Part shown: positions 13,742 through 27,049 of the stretch, piece after piece | Layout: each line of letters starts with the position of its first letter | How positions within the stretch are numbered: position 1 is the first letter of the stretch | Source: Homalodisca vitripennis | Lineage: Eukaryota; Arthropoda; Insecta; Hemiptera; Cicadellidae | DNA: 64,000 bases | Direction: 5' to 3' | Assembly: GCF_021130785.1 (NCBI RefSeq) | Contig: NC_060211.1 | Span: forward strand, 20,445,001-20,509,000 | Program-made: the position numbers and the translations under genes | The notes under the pieces: generated by a model | Seen by the model: only the letters and a program-made list of their open reading frames with translations | Database searches by the model: none | What the model was told of the DNA's origin: nothing

Positions 13742-14045
13742 AAGGTATTGATACAAATCATAACGTGGCCTGTTGGTTGTAGTTTAACACTTACCGTTTT
13801 ATATTTCAAATGTTCATACAATAATAATGAGTGGCTCTACACTTTTTGGATTTAACTTTCATCAGTCACTATTCCTGAATTCCAAAAACTTCCAAGGTAT
13901 TGATACAAATCATAACGTGGCCTGTTGGTTGTAGTTTAACACTTACCGTTTTGTATTTCAAACGTTCATACAATAATAATGAGTGGCTCTACACTTTTTG
14001 GATTTAACTTTCATCAGTCACTATTCCTGAATTCCAAAAACTCCC
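13742..14045. repeat. tandem duplication of a 152-bp block
   Basis: The block from 'aaggtattgatacaaatcat' at 13742 to 'attccaaaaactt' is repeated almost exactly from 13894. Only a few bases differ between the copies, so the duplication looks recent. Confidence 0.85.
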
Positions 14046-14480
14046 CAAAATTATTATCAGTGATGGCCATCACGAAAGTGTCCATTTTCACCTCGCATTA
14101 TAGCTGGAAGCAAGAGGTCTTCAATTAGCGTCAACTAGCGCTTTTGCTTGATTGGACGAAAGCTGCCTCTATCGATCTATCCAACAGTTTATAAATACGC
14201 CTCTGCACGCGTGCGTCATCCTGAATTCTTTCTACGTTATCGAGATATCAATATACATTCCTGAGGTGGGCAAAGTGCTTTGAGAGCAATCCCAATTTCC
14301 TCGCAATCATCGCATAAGCATGTCGACGATCCCGAACACTAGATTCAATGATTATATTTGGAAGAAATCTCAGCACAACTACGACCTCTCACTACCACTA
14401 GAGATTAAGCACATGATTAAAACAGGAACATCAACAGTCAACCTTATCACGGCCATTCCACATGCTTTGGAATTTTAATT
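14046..14480. other. GC-richer patch of unknown origin
   Basis: This patch stands out from the AT-rich surroundings. On the minus strand a short frame (about 14270-14335) reads like protein (RDRRHAYAMIARKLGLLSKH) but soon ends. It is probably a decayed transposon coding piece, but I cannot name it. Confidence 0.3.
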
Positions 14481-16229
14481 TCACTCTTTACTACAGATTA
14501 TATTTGTCATTAATAAACAAATAACCTATAGTAAAGTTCTAGAAGGAAAAATGAGTGTACAAAATGTATACAGCGCAGCCTCGTAGTGGTAGAGAAAGAA
14601 CGGATACAATAAAATCACTAAAGTGTCCTTAACATTGAACTAGACTTTGTCTCAGCTTTAATCTACGAGTATTAAAAAGCTTATTGTTCAGTATTATGCA
14701 CCGACCCCTAATAGCAAAGGTGCTTAGTGCCATTTTTTTCAATAATGAAACAAACTTAGTGCCACACTTAGTTTTTAAAATCTGTTAACAAATTGAATTA
14801 ATGATGAAACAGAACAAGATTAAAGATCATTAAAGTTTGACAGGGACATTATTACTTTATAGTTAACGCAAAGTGCTTATATGTTTATTTCAACCCATAT
14901 TTGTTAAAACACATTTTAGAACTATGTTAGTGGTATTGTTTGTTTACTTTATTATAACAAATAATTCTCTATTTTTAACTGCATTGCTAAAACACCATGC
15001 ATACAAACCAGAAATTCTTTGTAAAATAAATGTAATAATAAAAATAATGTATTAAACTTCAATGGGTAAATAATTAAAAATATGAAATTGAATAATATTG
15101 TTCTATAGTTTTATAGAGCATTGAAAATAGAGATACATTTTGCCATGATGCGACCGTTATAGAAGTTTTAACCAGAAGCTTCTTTGTTGTGTGCAATGTT
15201 TTCATGACGGTGACACAAACTCAGTTAGAACAAAGAAACAAATTAATGGCTATATACTATATGTTTTGTTAGTTACATTTAGTTTCAGTAATGGTTTTAA
15301 CATTTTGGAACTATTTAAGTTATTCTGCAAATAAAATAAAAATTAAGCTCCAGATTTCTGTTTTATCCTAATGAACATCAGATTTTAAGAATTAAAAAAT
15401 AAGAACTAATTCTTGTTTTTATTAACCAATAGTCCATATTTAATTACTTTCCTGTATTCAATAACTATACTTTGAGTGTTTTTAATACTAAACCGCAATA
15501 TAATTTGTTAAATGTATAATGGTTGCAAAAGGTTGTATCCTTCCGGCGACATTTATCTGACGACAAGCTATGTATTAGTTTCTGATTCAAATTCTATGTT
15601 TTACGTTGCATCATAGACGTTATTAAAATAAGTATTCTTATTAAGTCTGTAGTTGAGGTTTTGTGTGGTTAAGGCTTTACTTTGATTTAAATAGCAGCAA
15701 ATTACTAGATAGAATTTGTTAGTCATTTTAATTGAACAACTAAATTATCGAAATAAACTGTATTTGCAACTCAAGTTTGCGAGAAAACAACGTAGAGTTC
15801 CCACACACTTTTCATTGTTTAAATCACTGTTGAGACCGCATGCGTAGAAGACTCATCACTTATTCAATTATCTTAAGTAAAGTTTTTACTGCTGTGTAAG
15901 CACTCTCTTTACTGCCTTTGAAGTCGTTTCAACTTTATTGCTTTTTCAAAAAGGCCAATCTCCTCTCGCTTTTAAAAGCTAGCGCACTTAACAATTCACG
16001 GAAATCTCGAGAGATTCGCTCATTCCGTGCCCTTACTTCTGAACAGCGTAGAGTGCAGTGCTCTGCGGCACAAAGCATTTCGTAACCGGAGATGTTAGTA
16101 TGCGATATCCCGGCATCGGTCCAACTGGTTTGGCTTGCTCCTAGTAATGCTGGGAAACTGTGCCAATACAATACGTCTAAATGTACTGCAGCGTTCTAAC
16201 TATACCACTCGAGGGGGCGACCTCAACCT

Positions 16230-16231
<2 letters not shown>
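14481..16231. other. AT-rich stretch with a GC-richer end
   Basis: No gene is supported. The patch at about 15930-16230, next to the (TA)n tract, is richer in GC and has a 78-codon minus-strand frame with no recognised domain. It may be a repeat remnant. Confidence 0.35.

Positions 16232-16315
<84 letters not shown>
16232..16315. repeat. (TA)n microsatellite
   Basis: About 84 bases of uninterrupted alternating T and A. Frames of Ile-Tyr repeats across it are artefacts. Confidence 0.95.
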
Positions 16316-16318
<3 letters not shown>

Positions 16319-16782
16319 ATATATAATTATAATATATATAAATTCAATTAGAAAATTTTGATCAAGCAAGCGTATCAATTAGTCATTAAGTCAGAATAAC
16401 ATTTTGGTTTAAATAAGAAATGATCTGTTAAAAATAGTCTAAATTAGTCTAGCAAATCTAAAACTAAATGTATTGTCTGTATTTTAATTATTTTTTATGA
16501 ATCTACAACTCCAAAACAACAAAATTGCTAATATTTAATTTAATTTTAAGCTGTTAGAACGCCTTTTTATATTGTTAATTTTAATATAAAGCCCTTTTCT
16601 TATAATATACGAGTTTAAAAATTACACTATAAATCTGATTAGAACATTTCAGCTAATTCTAAAAATTCATTATATGTTTACTTTTAATTCTTTGCTTGTA
16701 TACACCTTTTTTGTATCCTTTTTGAGAACGACAATTTGTCAAAATATTAAAGGATCATATGAAGTATTTTCTTTGATTGTTT

Positions 16783-16792
16783 ATACATATAC

Positions 16793-16856
<64 letters not shown>

Positions 16857-16872
16857 TTATTTATTTATTTAT
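16783..16872. repeat. (TA)n followed by (TTTA)n
   Basis: 'atacat' units pass into a pure (AT)n run at 16801-16852 and then into 'tttatttatttat'. The tract abuts the dispersed element at 16880-17371. Confidence 0.95.
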
Positions 16873-16879
16873 ATTAATA

Positions 16880-17371
16880 TAAATAGATGTTTGTCTGTGT
16901 GTCCTCTATAGACTCAGAAACTATTTGACCGATCATTATGAAAATGTGAACATATGAACATATATGTATTTTTCCGCGTTGAAAGTTTATATGCTATGCC
17001 CATTAATGTATCTCACCACCAGGCAGCGCTACAAAAAATAAAAGTTATCAAAGCGCCTGCACATTATAAATTGCAATCACAAGACAGTTACGTATTTTAA
17101 ATAGCCAAACACTATTTGAAGGCGCTAAGTTTTTATGTATATTTGTCTTAAAAATGAATTTCTGGTTTAAATTAAAGCTTGAGTGTTACACCACTTTATA
17201 ATGAAGTGCATGCACGGGTAGACTGGCTATAAACATACACTTGTGTTCTTGATCGTGGCAACAAGATAAGCACTACATCGGAGTTGGAAATATAATTCAC
17301 TTGAACCAGAAGTGCTCATACACGTGCAAAGCTTACGAAAAGCGTGCGAAGCCGCGGAAACAGCTAGTTAC
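16880..17371 (-). repeat. (TA)n-associated dispersed element, long copy
   Basis: Read on the minus strand, it begins 'actagctgtttccgcggctt' (at 17371) and ends at 16880 with 'gactcagaaa'-type sequence that runs into the (TA)n tract. The same start, middle ('gcaggcgctttgataacttt') and end occur at 43658-43945 on the plus strand. This copy has about 200 extra internal bases. No coding frame is seen. It could be the 3' part of a retroelement or a non-autonomous element that ends in a microsatellite. Confidence 0.75.
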
Positions 17372-20300
17372 ACGTAAAAAAATATAATATTGTTATTTGA
17401 TAAATGTTTACTATGTTACCATGCATATCCCAAGATATTAAAAATAAAGCTAGTTAGGAAATACTAATTTCCTATTTAACTTATTTCTGTTATTTAGGAT
17501 AGAGAATTTCAATAATAACTGTTTCAGTATTGCTTGATCTGAGTATATACTCGGAATTTTGCTTGAGTACCATCGTTTTGCTTTAACCTTCGATTTCTTA
17601 AATACTTATTTGTCATTTTTTCATGTATGAAAATAAGAAGCAATACTTTTACATGAACAATCAAATCCTCCATTATTTGTTAATTATCTGTCATTTTACC
17701 ATTTTCAGTTTATAACCCATAACAAGTTTCTATTACTGCAGTATTGCCTAATTTTATATAAATTACTATACAAGACAATAATATCACTGTAATCACACTG
17801 TAATAATTTGACTTTTTACAAATTAACTGAAAAGGACAGTTATACAAAATGTCGTCATATAGCAAATAGCCTTAAAGTAGTTTCAATACTTTAGTGCTTT
17901 ATTATTCGTTTAAAATTTTAGATTAATTGTTTCCTTATATTGCCATAAATTTGTTAATATTTTATAAGATTAATTATATGGTTGTTATTAGTACTAGTAA
18001 AAACTACTTTTACTAAAGTTTTAAACATTTGCAATAACGATCCCCAAAAGTAAGAGTACTGTTACTTAATATACTTGGTTGTTACGAGTTTATAACTTTA
18101 ATTTCGGAAATAATTCGGCCACCATTCCAAAAACAATGAAGTTTTAATATATTTAAAAAAAATAATTAATTTAGGTTTTTGGAAAAAATTACATTTAAAA
18201 TTACACAGCTGTGATGTACTAAAGAATTTTAACTACAAAACACAGACAATAAATGATATTATACTAAATTAATAATAATATCTACATTTGGAGGAATCTT
18301 TTGCTTGTTTTATAAGTGGAATCATTTTAAGTGAAATTTTAAAGTACAAATATCTGGAAAATCATTTGTATTTCTATTAGGGTTGACATAAATTTTAAGG
18401 ATTATTAAATAACATAGAACTCAAGTAGACATATTTTATATCTACTAAACTGTTTCAACACACTTGAGGTACCTACCTTCGATGTAATATGGACCAAATA
18501 CCACGTCGGGAAGATAAGAACAGCTGTAATGTTCTACGGAAGAATAGAGTAGATTCGATCAGAGGAGATGTGATGTCTTGATAAACAGCTGGTCGTTACG
18601 TCGCGAAATGACGCCCTTTGTAGGGCGGAAACACCGACTGTGCTTCTGTGATACCAAATCCTCTAACAATACAACAACGTTCAGACGTCTCTCATGACAC
18701 AGGGTACTCGTTGGGCCGGCAAATAGCTTTCACCGAGTCTGTGAGTGGACTGATAAGTTTTCTACGCTCCCCACGCTGGATTTAGGGTTTATTCTTGTTT
18801 TAATTGACATCATACGTTGTTGTAGCTTAGTAACTTAATGTTTTAATCACATTTTTCTTGTTCTAGAAAATTAGTTAAATTCCGATATCGGCATCCAAAA
18901 ACGTAAAAACTTATGCATGTTACTTCAAAAACTATAAATACTGCTGAGATAACAATTCTAACAAGAAAACAGGCTTTATGTTTCTGAATATATTTAAACT
19001 AAAAAAACTAGATATAGCTATTAACTATTCAACAGATTTCCAATAATATTTCTAGTTTCAGGAAAGGCCCTTTCTAAATGTTTTTGGAGTCACCTCATCA
19101 TGAAATCTTTTATTTCGGAAAGTCTCGTCCTAAAAATTAAAATTCGAAATGTGTTTTTATTCATTGCTACAGCAAATTTAGGCGTTATGCTTGTTGGAAC
19201 AAGATTGGGAAGTATAATTTCTAGTTTCCGAATTGTGACAATGATGGCAACGAACGAAAAATTCTCTTAAAAATAGTACCATCGTGTAACAGCTCAAAAT
19301 TCTATAGAGAGTGATCAGAAATGCCTCAGAGCACTAACAGATATTATAAAATCGTTAAATCGTAACTTCCTAGAAAAAGTGGTCATTTTTTGGCACATAT
19401 AATGAATGTAACAAAAAATCTTATTTGAATATACACACTTTATATAAATATTGGTACTTATATAACAAATCTCGGCTCACTTCATTAAATGACTTTTAGT
19501 CATCCTTACAACACTCTACAGGCAAATAAGATTATTTTTGTTAAAGTTCAATAAAAAAAATGTAAATTTTTATGTTAGATCCTAATTAATTATTAAACGT
19601 AATTTAGTTGTACATGCCAGTTACGGTAATGTAATAAGAATGATTATATTTTATTTCATTTATTTCTGTTTAAAGGTTAAGTGAAAGAGAGATCTTTTTA
19701 GCCTTAACTTCAATTCTAAAACAAATTATTGTTCATTTGATTTCAGGCAGAAGTGAGTTATGATCATATATGTCAAACAGATTAACCAACTGGTAATTGA
19801 TGTTAGGTTAACTGAAATCGAGTTTCTAATGTTACCTGATATCCCTTTGATGTCATAGAGCTTTTAAAATGTATTTTATCACTTTTTAGTGGTTGTAATG
19901 TAGTATTACAAACTGTTTTTCAACAACTTGCCAATAAAAACTACCGAATCTCCACAGTTTTGACAGAAAAAACGTTTCGACATCGTAGGTTTCATTGGTT
20001 ATTGGATACATGCTAATAAATGGTAAATATAAGACAAGACAAATTTCCACTCATCCATATACATATACTTAGTTCAAAAAATAATACGACACTTAGTGTT
20101 CAGTCAGGCCTGTTAATACATAAAAATCGCAAATATCCTTAATACTGCGAAAAGGTTCCTTCGAAATTAGTAAATTTCGTTCTATTGACATTTAACGCCA
20201 GAAAAATCGTACCAAAAATGTTTGTTTACAGCATATTGTAAATTGCGTTAATTTGACGCAAAACAAAATAAATATTAATTTGCGATTTATCAGGAATGTA

Positions 20301-21035
20301 TTAATCGTAAACTTACAATAAAATAGAACTGCAGTTACAGTTAGTTGAATTATTTTAAAACTTATTGTATGTATGTTCAATCACTATTTACTTTACTTTT
20401 ACTTTTATATTGAAAATACACACCAACCATACTTATAACTTTTTATTTGTGACGCTGAGAAGGGTACCTTCTTCAGGCACACCATAAAAGTAAATGCAAA
20501 AATTAAATTTATTTTTAATAATAGCTAGACATGGGATTTTAATATTAATTTTCCTGTGTGGTTAGTGTATAATTTAAAATAAATTATTACTAGAATTATA
20601 CTATATATATATTTTGAAAGTTATTTTTGTAATCTTCGTGAAAGTAATATTGCAATTTAAACTGGTCCGTCTTCTTGATTTAATAGATCTTCTGTTTCTG
20701 TTTGGTTTATATAATAGGATTCGGTTGTATTTTCAATGTAGAAATTGAACTGAGTAAAGTCAATGCAAGCTCCATCTTCAAAATATCAGAGTAAATTTGT
20801 GGAAATTGTAACACGCTCCTTTAAAATAATGAATATAATATGATTCATTCTTTTTTTGAAGTTACAGAATAATACTCCCTACTTTTCTTAATGTTTCTAA
20901 ACTTGAAATACTAGAGAACTAATTAGAGTAAAGCCATTCATGTTATGAAAAGTATTATATAGAATCAGTCTTGTCAAATGTACTCTTTTCTAAATTCATT
21001 ATATTTTGTAATGCGGTTACCCATAAAGACCATGT
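17372..21035. other. AT-rich stretch with one GC-richer patch
   Basis: A GC-richer patch at about 18475-18790 has no open frame that I recognise and may be a decayed repeat. The rest is AT-rich, with no supported gene. Confidence 0.4.
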
Positions 21036-21200
21036 AAAAATGTAGCTAACGCTCAGCCAAATCCCATGTAATGATATTTAACTCAGTGCTGCATGTATAG
21101 AAATAAATCGTCGTGTTAAATTTTAATGAAATAAGTCAGTTCTTTCTTAAAATCCCATGCAAAGGGACAAACAGAAGTTGAATTATTTTTTTAGCCCCCG
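21036..21200 (+). repeat. dispersed 'ctaacgctcagcc' family, copy
   Basis: It shares 'gctaacgctcagccaaatcc', then 'aactcagtgct' and later 'gggacaaacagaag' with the copy at 2295-2455, in the same order and spacing. This confirms a dispersed family. Confidence 0.6.
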
Positions 21201-22539
21201 AAGTGACCATCTTCCCTCATACATACAATTCACTAGGAAATAATTATCTCTCCTAAAGTATTGAAACTGCCTTTATTCATTTTACCTTGCTTTATTCGCG
21301 TAGGTCCGAAGGATAAAATAAATAAAAATCACCAACAAATAAAATCTATATAATCAATTAAATTAAAAATTCATTCCACATTTTATTGCAATTTAAAACT
21401 CCAAAACTGCAATCCATAACTTTTTTCCATAAAAAGTATATCTATTAAAACACGTCGGTTTGTTTACACAGAATTAATTTATATTACGGGAAGCAATATG
21501 TACAGATTAATTAGTACGTAAGCCTACTGATTGAAAGTAATCACAAATTTGGTTAGCCTGGATCAATGTGTTTCACATGTGTGTTTTCTGATATACCAAC
21601 ATATTACATTTGGTTTATAATTATTTCAACAAGGAGTTAATTTATCAAAGTTCCACGGTAGATTTATGATTAATTATTCGCTCGAGTTCCTAGTAAACTA
21701 ATCCTTTCCCCGTACCGATGAAGTACGGCATGATCAATTACGCAGTACTTGAAATAAACAGTATAGTGTGGCAACGTAGATAATTTACATCGAGTTCTGC
21801 AATATATCAACTGTAATTAATTGTATTTACACATGTGATAACTTAGTGCAAAGTTCTGATCCCGTAGCTCATATATTATCGCCAGTAATATAGTTGTAAA
21901 ACTCAATCTGGGTCTAGTAAACTCTCAACTCAATTACAAACCCATCCCAGTATTTCCACGTGTTTAAATTTACGACTCCTGAAATAATGGAACGTTTTAG
22001 AATGCTCAGTTACTAGGAATCAATAGCAGTGTATTGTTATGGTTGTGCAAAGTTGTCTGTTATAGTTTCGAAGAACTCTTGTAAACAGGATAGAAAGAGT
22101 GTCAGTGGTTTTCTGTGTTGCAAACCGAAATATAATAGAGTGAGGAGACCGTGTCGCCGACAGAATACAGATGTGAGACTGGGTGCCCTAAGTAGGGTCG
22201 GAGGTCTGTCTCACTTTTTCTCTCTAAAGTTTGACAATTTTAACTTTTCACGTTGCTGCTAAAACACGCGTTTTAAGTTGTATTATCAACTATTCGCTGT
22301 TATATCAGCTAGCGTTATATCTAATTACAACTTTTTATGGACTTTGAGAAGTAATAAATTTTCAATAATTGCGACAATTCTAGTAGTGAGGCACGTTTCA
22401 TATCTATAACTGCAAATTATTTGGAATTAATTTGCTTTTTACTAAAATTTCAATGTTTCTATTTTTCGTGAACGATCTGAAACACTAACTTGGAACTGCT
22501 TATTATATTACTTCAGGATAGTCCTAGATGATTATTTGT
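21201..22539. other. no gene supported
   Basis: AT-rich. A GC-richer patch at about 22080-22220 has a 77-codon plus-strand frame of basic, Cys-containing composition that I do not recognise. It could be a repeat piece. Confidence 0.35.
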
Positions 22540-22640
22540 TAACGTGCAAAAATGCCAAGTCCGGACCGAGATTCGAACCCGGGATCCTTAGTATGATAAT
22601 CTGAGACGCTAACCACTCAGCTACCGAGTACAGCGCGCGC
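22540..22640 (-). mobile_element. tRNA-derived SINE head
   Basis: On the minus strand the sequence contains an A-box-like 'tagctgagtggttagcgtct' (22602-22623) and a B box 'gggttcgaatctc' about 30 bases later (22569-22581). These are the internal Pol III promoter elements of a tRNA. The expected acceptor-stem halves do not pair, so it is not an intact tRNA gene. A tRNA-derived SINE, or less likely a tRNA pseudogene, fits best. The tail toward lower coordinates is not delimited. Confidence 0.75.
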
Positions 22641-24112
22641 AGTAATAATGTCACGCCCTTCCTCATTAATGCACTTTTATTAAACTGCGTCATCTTATTT
22701 CCCCTTTTACAAGTCGCCTTTACAGGCAACAATGCATCAGTTCTACTTTTATCTTGTTTCTGGTTTTTATTACTGTTACAAGCGATAGATAAAACGTTAA
22801 ATATGTTTCTATTTCTCATTGTTTTGGCTAAAATATTAAGGCTATTCATAAAACAATAAATATGGCCTTACAACTTTTAGCCCTTATTCAACGAGTCCAT
22901 TAACCATCTTAACCTGCCAGACTTGGCTACGTTTGTTGTGGGATGTCGAATAGCTTTGAGGCGTCATCAATCATCAGTCAACAATGATGTTACCACCCAA
23001 CTGATGTGCTCTCCTTACAAACGACTGGGTAATGTTTCGAAACATACCTAATATTCCGGTGCCTTTTAGCATTTAGTGAAATCGATTAAAAGTATTAAAT
23101 AAAACTATCAGCGTATTTATTTTTTGCGTAGGCCGAACTGGAGGGTGGAAAGGATTAACGTACAAAATAATAACTCATAGGTCGTGTGTTTTCTACGCTC
23201 TAAAAACTAAACCAACAGTTAGATAAATAAGTTAAATTTACATTCATATTTATGTACTTGTCTAGCGATTAGTTGGTCAGTCAATCTAAAAATACGAACT
23301 GCGATAAATGTATCGTTTCATATTTTTACTGCTTTCTATGCCCTCCATAAACCAAAACAAGCCCGACTGACAATAAATTTCACCCTAGGGAATATTTCTC
23401 TATCGACTTCATGAAACTCAATTTTTTTTCTAGGTTGTGTAGTTTGTCCACTTGAAATATCCTTTCGGTTCCCGAAATATTAATCCTTCTTTCCTGGGAA
23501 AAAATCCTATTTTATTATTTAATTTTGATTCTAATAAACTACTACCATTGGGTTGTAGCCTTACGCTTGGATATGTATCAGACCATACAGTGTATATATA
23601 TTAACACTCAATCGATGCACTGCTCTGAAATGTGAAGTTATCATTCTTTTTTATATTTAATACACCCCTGAAAGCGAAAAATGAATATATGCCAGTTGTA
23701 GCAGGTGACAAAGAGGACGCAATGTTACGTTGCACCATTGTGAAATCCCTTTGTATGTATTCTCTTTGGCGATTTGAGTGTCGTTGCCATTTTCCCCTTA
23801 TGTTAACCATTGTAAGCTACACCAGCGAAATATATCAGCTAGAATAACTGAGCTGTAGTAAATGTTATTAATAACCGCTACTGTACCTCTGAAGTCCGCT
23901 GCAGAACTCGTTTTAATCCACTTAACTTAATTAGTTGTCCTCGTGCTTCTTTTGCATTTCTTTACTGCAAGCAACATAATTAATTGCGCTCCTGAGGGAG
24001 ATTCTTCATCTGCACGTAAAATACCAAAATTCAACCTAGAATTTCAGAAATATTTCTGAAACGTTTACGAAAACGTTTATGAACAAGAATTTTTGTATTT
24101 AAAAGGATAATA
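22641..24112. other. no gene supported
   Basis: Overlapping frames on both strands near 23601-23847 have no recognised domain. I see no other structure. Confidence 0.35.
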
Positions 24113-24200
24113 GTACATCGTGCATTTTTCATCGTTATATGTTACAATATGTATAACACTACGTTTCGAGGATTACAATCACCCCTCTTTTTCAGGTGTA
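24113..24200 (-). repeat. hammerhead-like hairpin repeat, copy a
   Basis: On the minus strand (24197 to 24156) a CTGAAAAA box is followed by GAGG, a loop, CCTC and then GAAACGTAGTG. Toward 24113 the sequence 'tcatcgttatatgttacaat' matches the arms of the palindromic element at 49050-49253. The stem here is the least regular of the well-formed copies. Confidence 0.5.
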
Positions 24201-25039
24201 AAAAGTAATACATAAACATGCACTATAGTATATACCTAAAATGTGCTGTAATAGACTGCCGCTCAAAGAAAGGTTTAAGTGCATATTTATGTATTAAGTT
24301 TTTACACTTGAGTAAGAGGGTATATTTCAATCCTATAAACTTAGTGTTAAACATTTTGTAATATATAACGATGGCAAATTTACGAAATCCAATTTTGTTT
24401 TTAATTGCCATTCTTCTAAATTTTCCAAAATTGCACGCCAAACTGGACATTTTTTACATTTTTATGCTGAGAAGGCAGTTAGGGAAATTTCCTTGTATCA
24501 TTGTGGTACTTCAGTGAACAAGTCTTTTTTTTAATAAATATCATATATGTGGTCAAAATTGATTTTAAATCTACATACATAAAAGTGTAGGAGTGAGCCA
24601 CTGAATTAATCAATGATTTAATAGAAGTTCTAAATTGTATTAATGTCTTGATGGCGCTCTTTTCCTTTACTGATAAAAGATAACAAAATAGTTTAGTAAT
24701 CTTTTTTACATAATATTTAGTACTGATGGATGTTTACTCAGTTTTATTAATAAAGGTGGTAAAAACAAAAAATTATTAATTTGGTTTGAAGTTAATGAAC
24801 TTATATGAACATCTTTTGATTTTGTGAGTTTCGAACCAGAATGCATCGGTATTTATTGTAGTACTAAAGTAAATTCATAAATTCTGGATTAAGAGATTCC
24901 TTTCCAACACATATTATTTTTGTTGCTAACATTTATTTCTATCACGTTATGCCATATGACACAATTTGGCTCACATCTTTCTTAACCGTGACGAACAATA
25001 TTCACTTTGTCCATCACACATGTGGCACTAATGCGAATA
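24201..25039. other. no gene supported
   Basis: AT-rich sequence before the satellite array. No feature is seen. Confidence 0.4.
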
Positions 25040-27049
25040 CTGTTATACGAAATTCTTGAAACTATATAGAACTGTGCAGGATCTAGTGTGCATAGTGATA
25101 TAATCTCAAGAGGATTTAGACTTAAAAGAGAGTCCTGAATGATAGAGTAGACGAGGATAAACACCTTTATGAGACAATCCTGTTGCAGTGTTTTTACCTT
25201 CTATGGGGTTAATTGTATGAAACAAAGTGTGAAATTCTAGAAACTGCATAGAACTGTGAAGGGTACATGTGCATGGTGATATAATCTCAAGAGGATTTAG
25301 ACTTAAAAGAGAGTCCTGAATGATAGAGTAGACGAGGATAAACACCTTTATGAGACAATCCTGTTGCAGTGTTTTTTACCTTCTATGGGGTTAATTGTAT
25401 GAAACAAAGTGTGAAATTCTAGAAACTGCATAGAACTGTGAAGGGTACATGTGCATGGTGATATAATATCAAGAGGATTTATACATAAAAGAGAGTCCTG
25501 AATGATTGAGTAGACGAGGATAAACACCTTTATGAGACAATCCTGTTGCAGTGTTTGTACCTTCTATGGGGTTAATTGTATGAAACAAAGTGTGAAATTC
25601 TAGAAACTGCATAGAACTGTGAAGGGTACATGTGCATGGTGATATAATCTCAAGAGGATTTAGACTTAAAAGAGAGTCCTGAATGATAGAGTAGAGGAGG
25701 ATAAACACCTTTATGAGACAATCCTGTTGCAGTGTTTTTACCTTCTATGGGGTTAATTGTATGAAACAAAGTGTGAAATTCTAGAAACTGCATAGAACTG
25801 TGAAGGGTACATGTGCATGGTGATATAATATCAAGAGGATTTATACATAAAAGAGAGTCCTGAATGATTGAGTAGACGAGGATAAACACCTTTATGAGAC
25901 AATCCTGTTGCAGTGTTTTTACCTTCTATGGGGTTAATTGTATGAAACAAAGTGTGAAATTCTAGAAACTGCATAGAACTGTGAAGGGTACATGTGCATG
26001 GTGATATAATATCAAGAGGATTTATACATAAAAGAGAGTCCTGAATGATTGAGTAGACGAGGATAAACACCTTTATGAGACAATCCTGTTGCAGTGTTTT
26101 TACCTTCTATGGGGTTAATTGTATGAAACAAAGTGTGAAATTCTAGAAACTGCATAGAACTGTGCAGGGTACATGTGCATGGTGATATAATATCAAGAGG
26201 ATTTATACATAAAAGAGAGTCCTGAATGATTGAGTAGACGAGGATAAACACCTTTATGAGACAATCCTGTTGCAGTGTTTGTACCTTCTATGGGGTTAAT
26301 TGTATGAAACAAAGTGTGAAATTCTAGAAACTGCATAGAACTGTGAAGGGTACACGTGCATGGTGATATAATATCAAGAGGATTTATACATAAAAGAGAG
26401 TCCTGAATGATTGAGTAGACGAGGATAAACACCTTTATGAGACAATCCTGTTGCAGTGTTTTTACCTTCTATGGGGTTAATTGTATGAAACAAAGTGTGA
26501 AATTCTAGAAACTGCATAGAACTGTGCAGGGTACATGTGCATGGTGATATAATATCAAGAGGATTTATACATAAAAGAGAGTCCTGAATGATTGAGTAGA
26601 CGAGGATAAACACCTTTATGAGACAATCCTGTTGCAGTGTTTTTACCTCTCTATGGGGTTAATTGTATGAAACAAAGTGTGAAATTCTAGAAACTGCATA
26701 GAACTGTGCAGGGTACACGTGCATGGTGATATAATATCAAGAGGATTTATACATAAAAGAGAACTCCTGAATGATTGAGTAGACGAGGATAAACACCTTT
26801 ATGAGACAATTCTGTTGCAGTGTTTGTACCTTCTCTGGGGTTAATTGTATGAAACAAAGTGTGAAATTCTAGAAACTGCATAGAACTGTGCAGGGTACAC
26901 GTGCATGGTGATATAATATCAAGAGGATTTATACATAAAAGAGAGTCCTGAATGATTGAGTAGACGAGGATAAACACCTTTATGAGACAATTCTGTTGCA
27001 GTGTTTGCACCCACTCTGGGGTTAATTGTATGAAACAAAGTGTGAAATT
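25040..27049. repeat. 181-bp satellite array, about 11 units
   Basis: Monomers of 181 bp are repeated head to tail, as shown for example by 'gtgatataat' and 'acgaggataaacaccttt' recurring every 181 bases. Two variants alternate at the left: one has 'ctcaagaggatttagactta', the other 'atcaagaggatttatacata'. The last seven units all carry the second variant. The first unit is diverged and partial. Minus-strand frames of 79 codons arise in nearly every unit but shift frame between units (181 is not a multiple of 3), so they are not genes. Confidence 0.97.

Noticed and set aside
16135..16877. Plus-strand frames ending in Ile-Tyr repeats
   Set aside because: They are translations of (TA)n microsatellites.
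22540..22640. Functional tRNA gene
   Set aside because: A and B boxes are present but the acceptor stem does not pair, so a SINE head is more likely.
24982..27010. Series of 79-87-residue minus-strand frames starting MFILVYSIIQ
   Set aside because: They arise from the 181-bp satellite, shift frame between units and have no independent coding signal.
25040..27049. CRISPR array or hammerhead-bearing satellite
   Set aside because: Repeats are contiguous with no spacers, the genome is eukaryotic, and no CTGANGA plus GAAA pair with suitable stems is found in the monomer.
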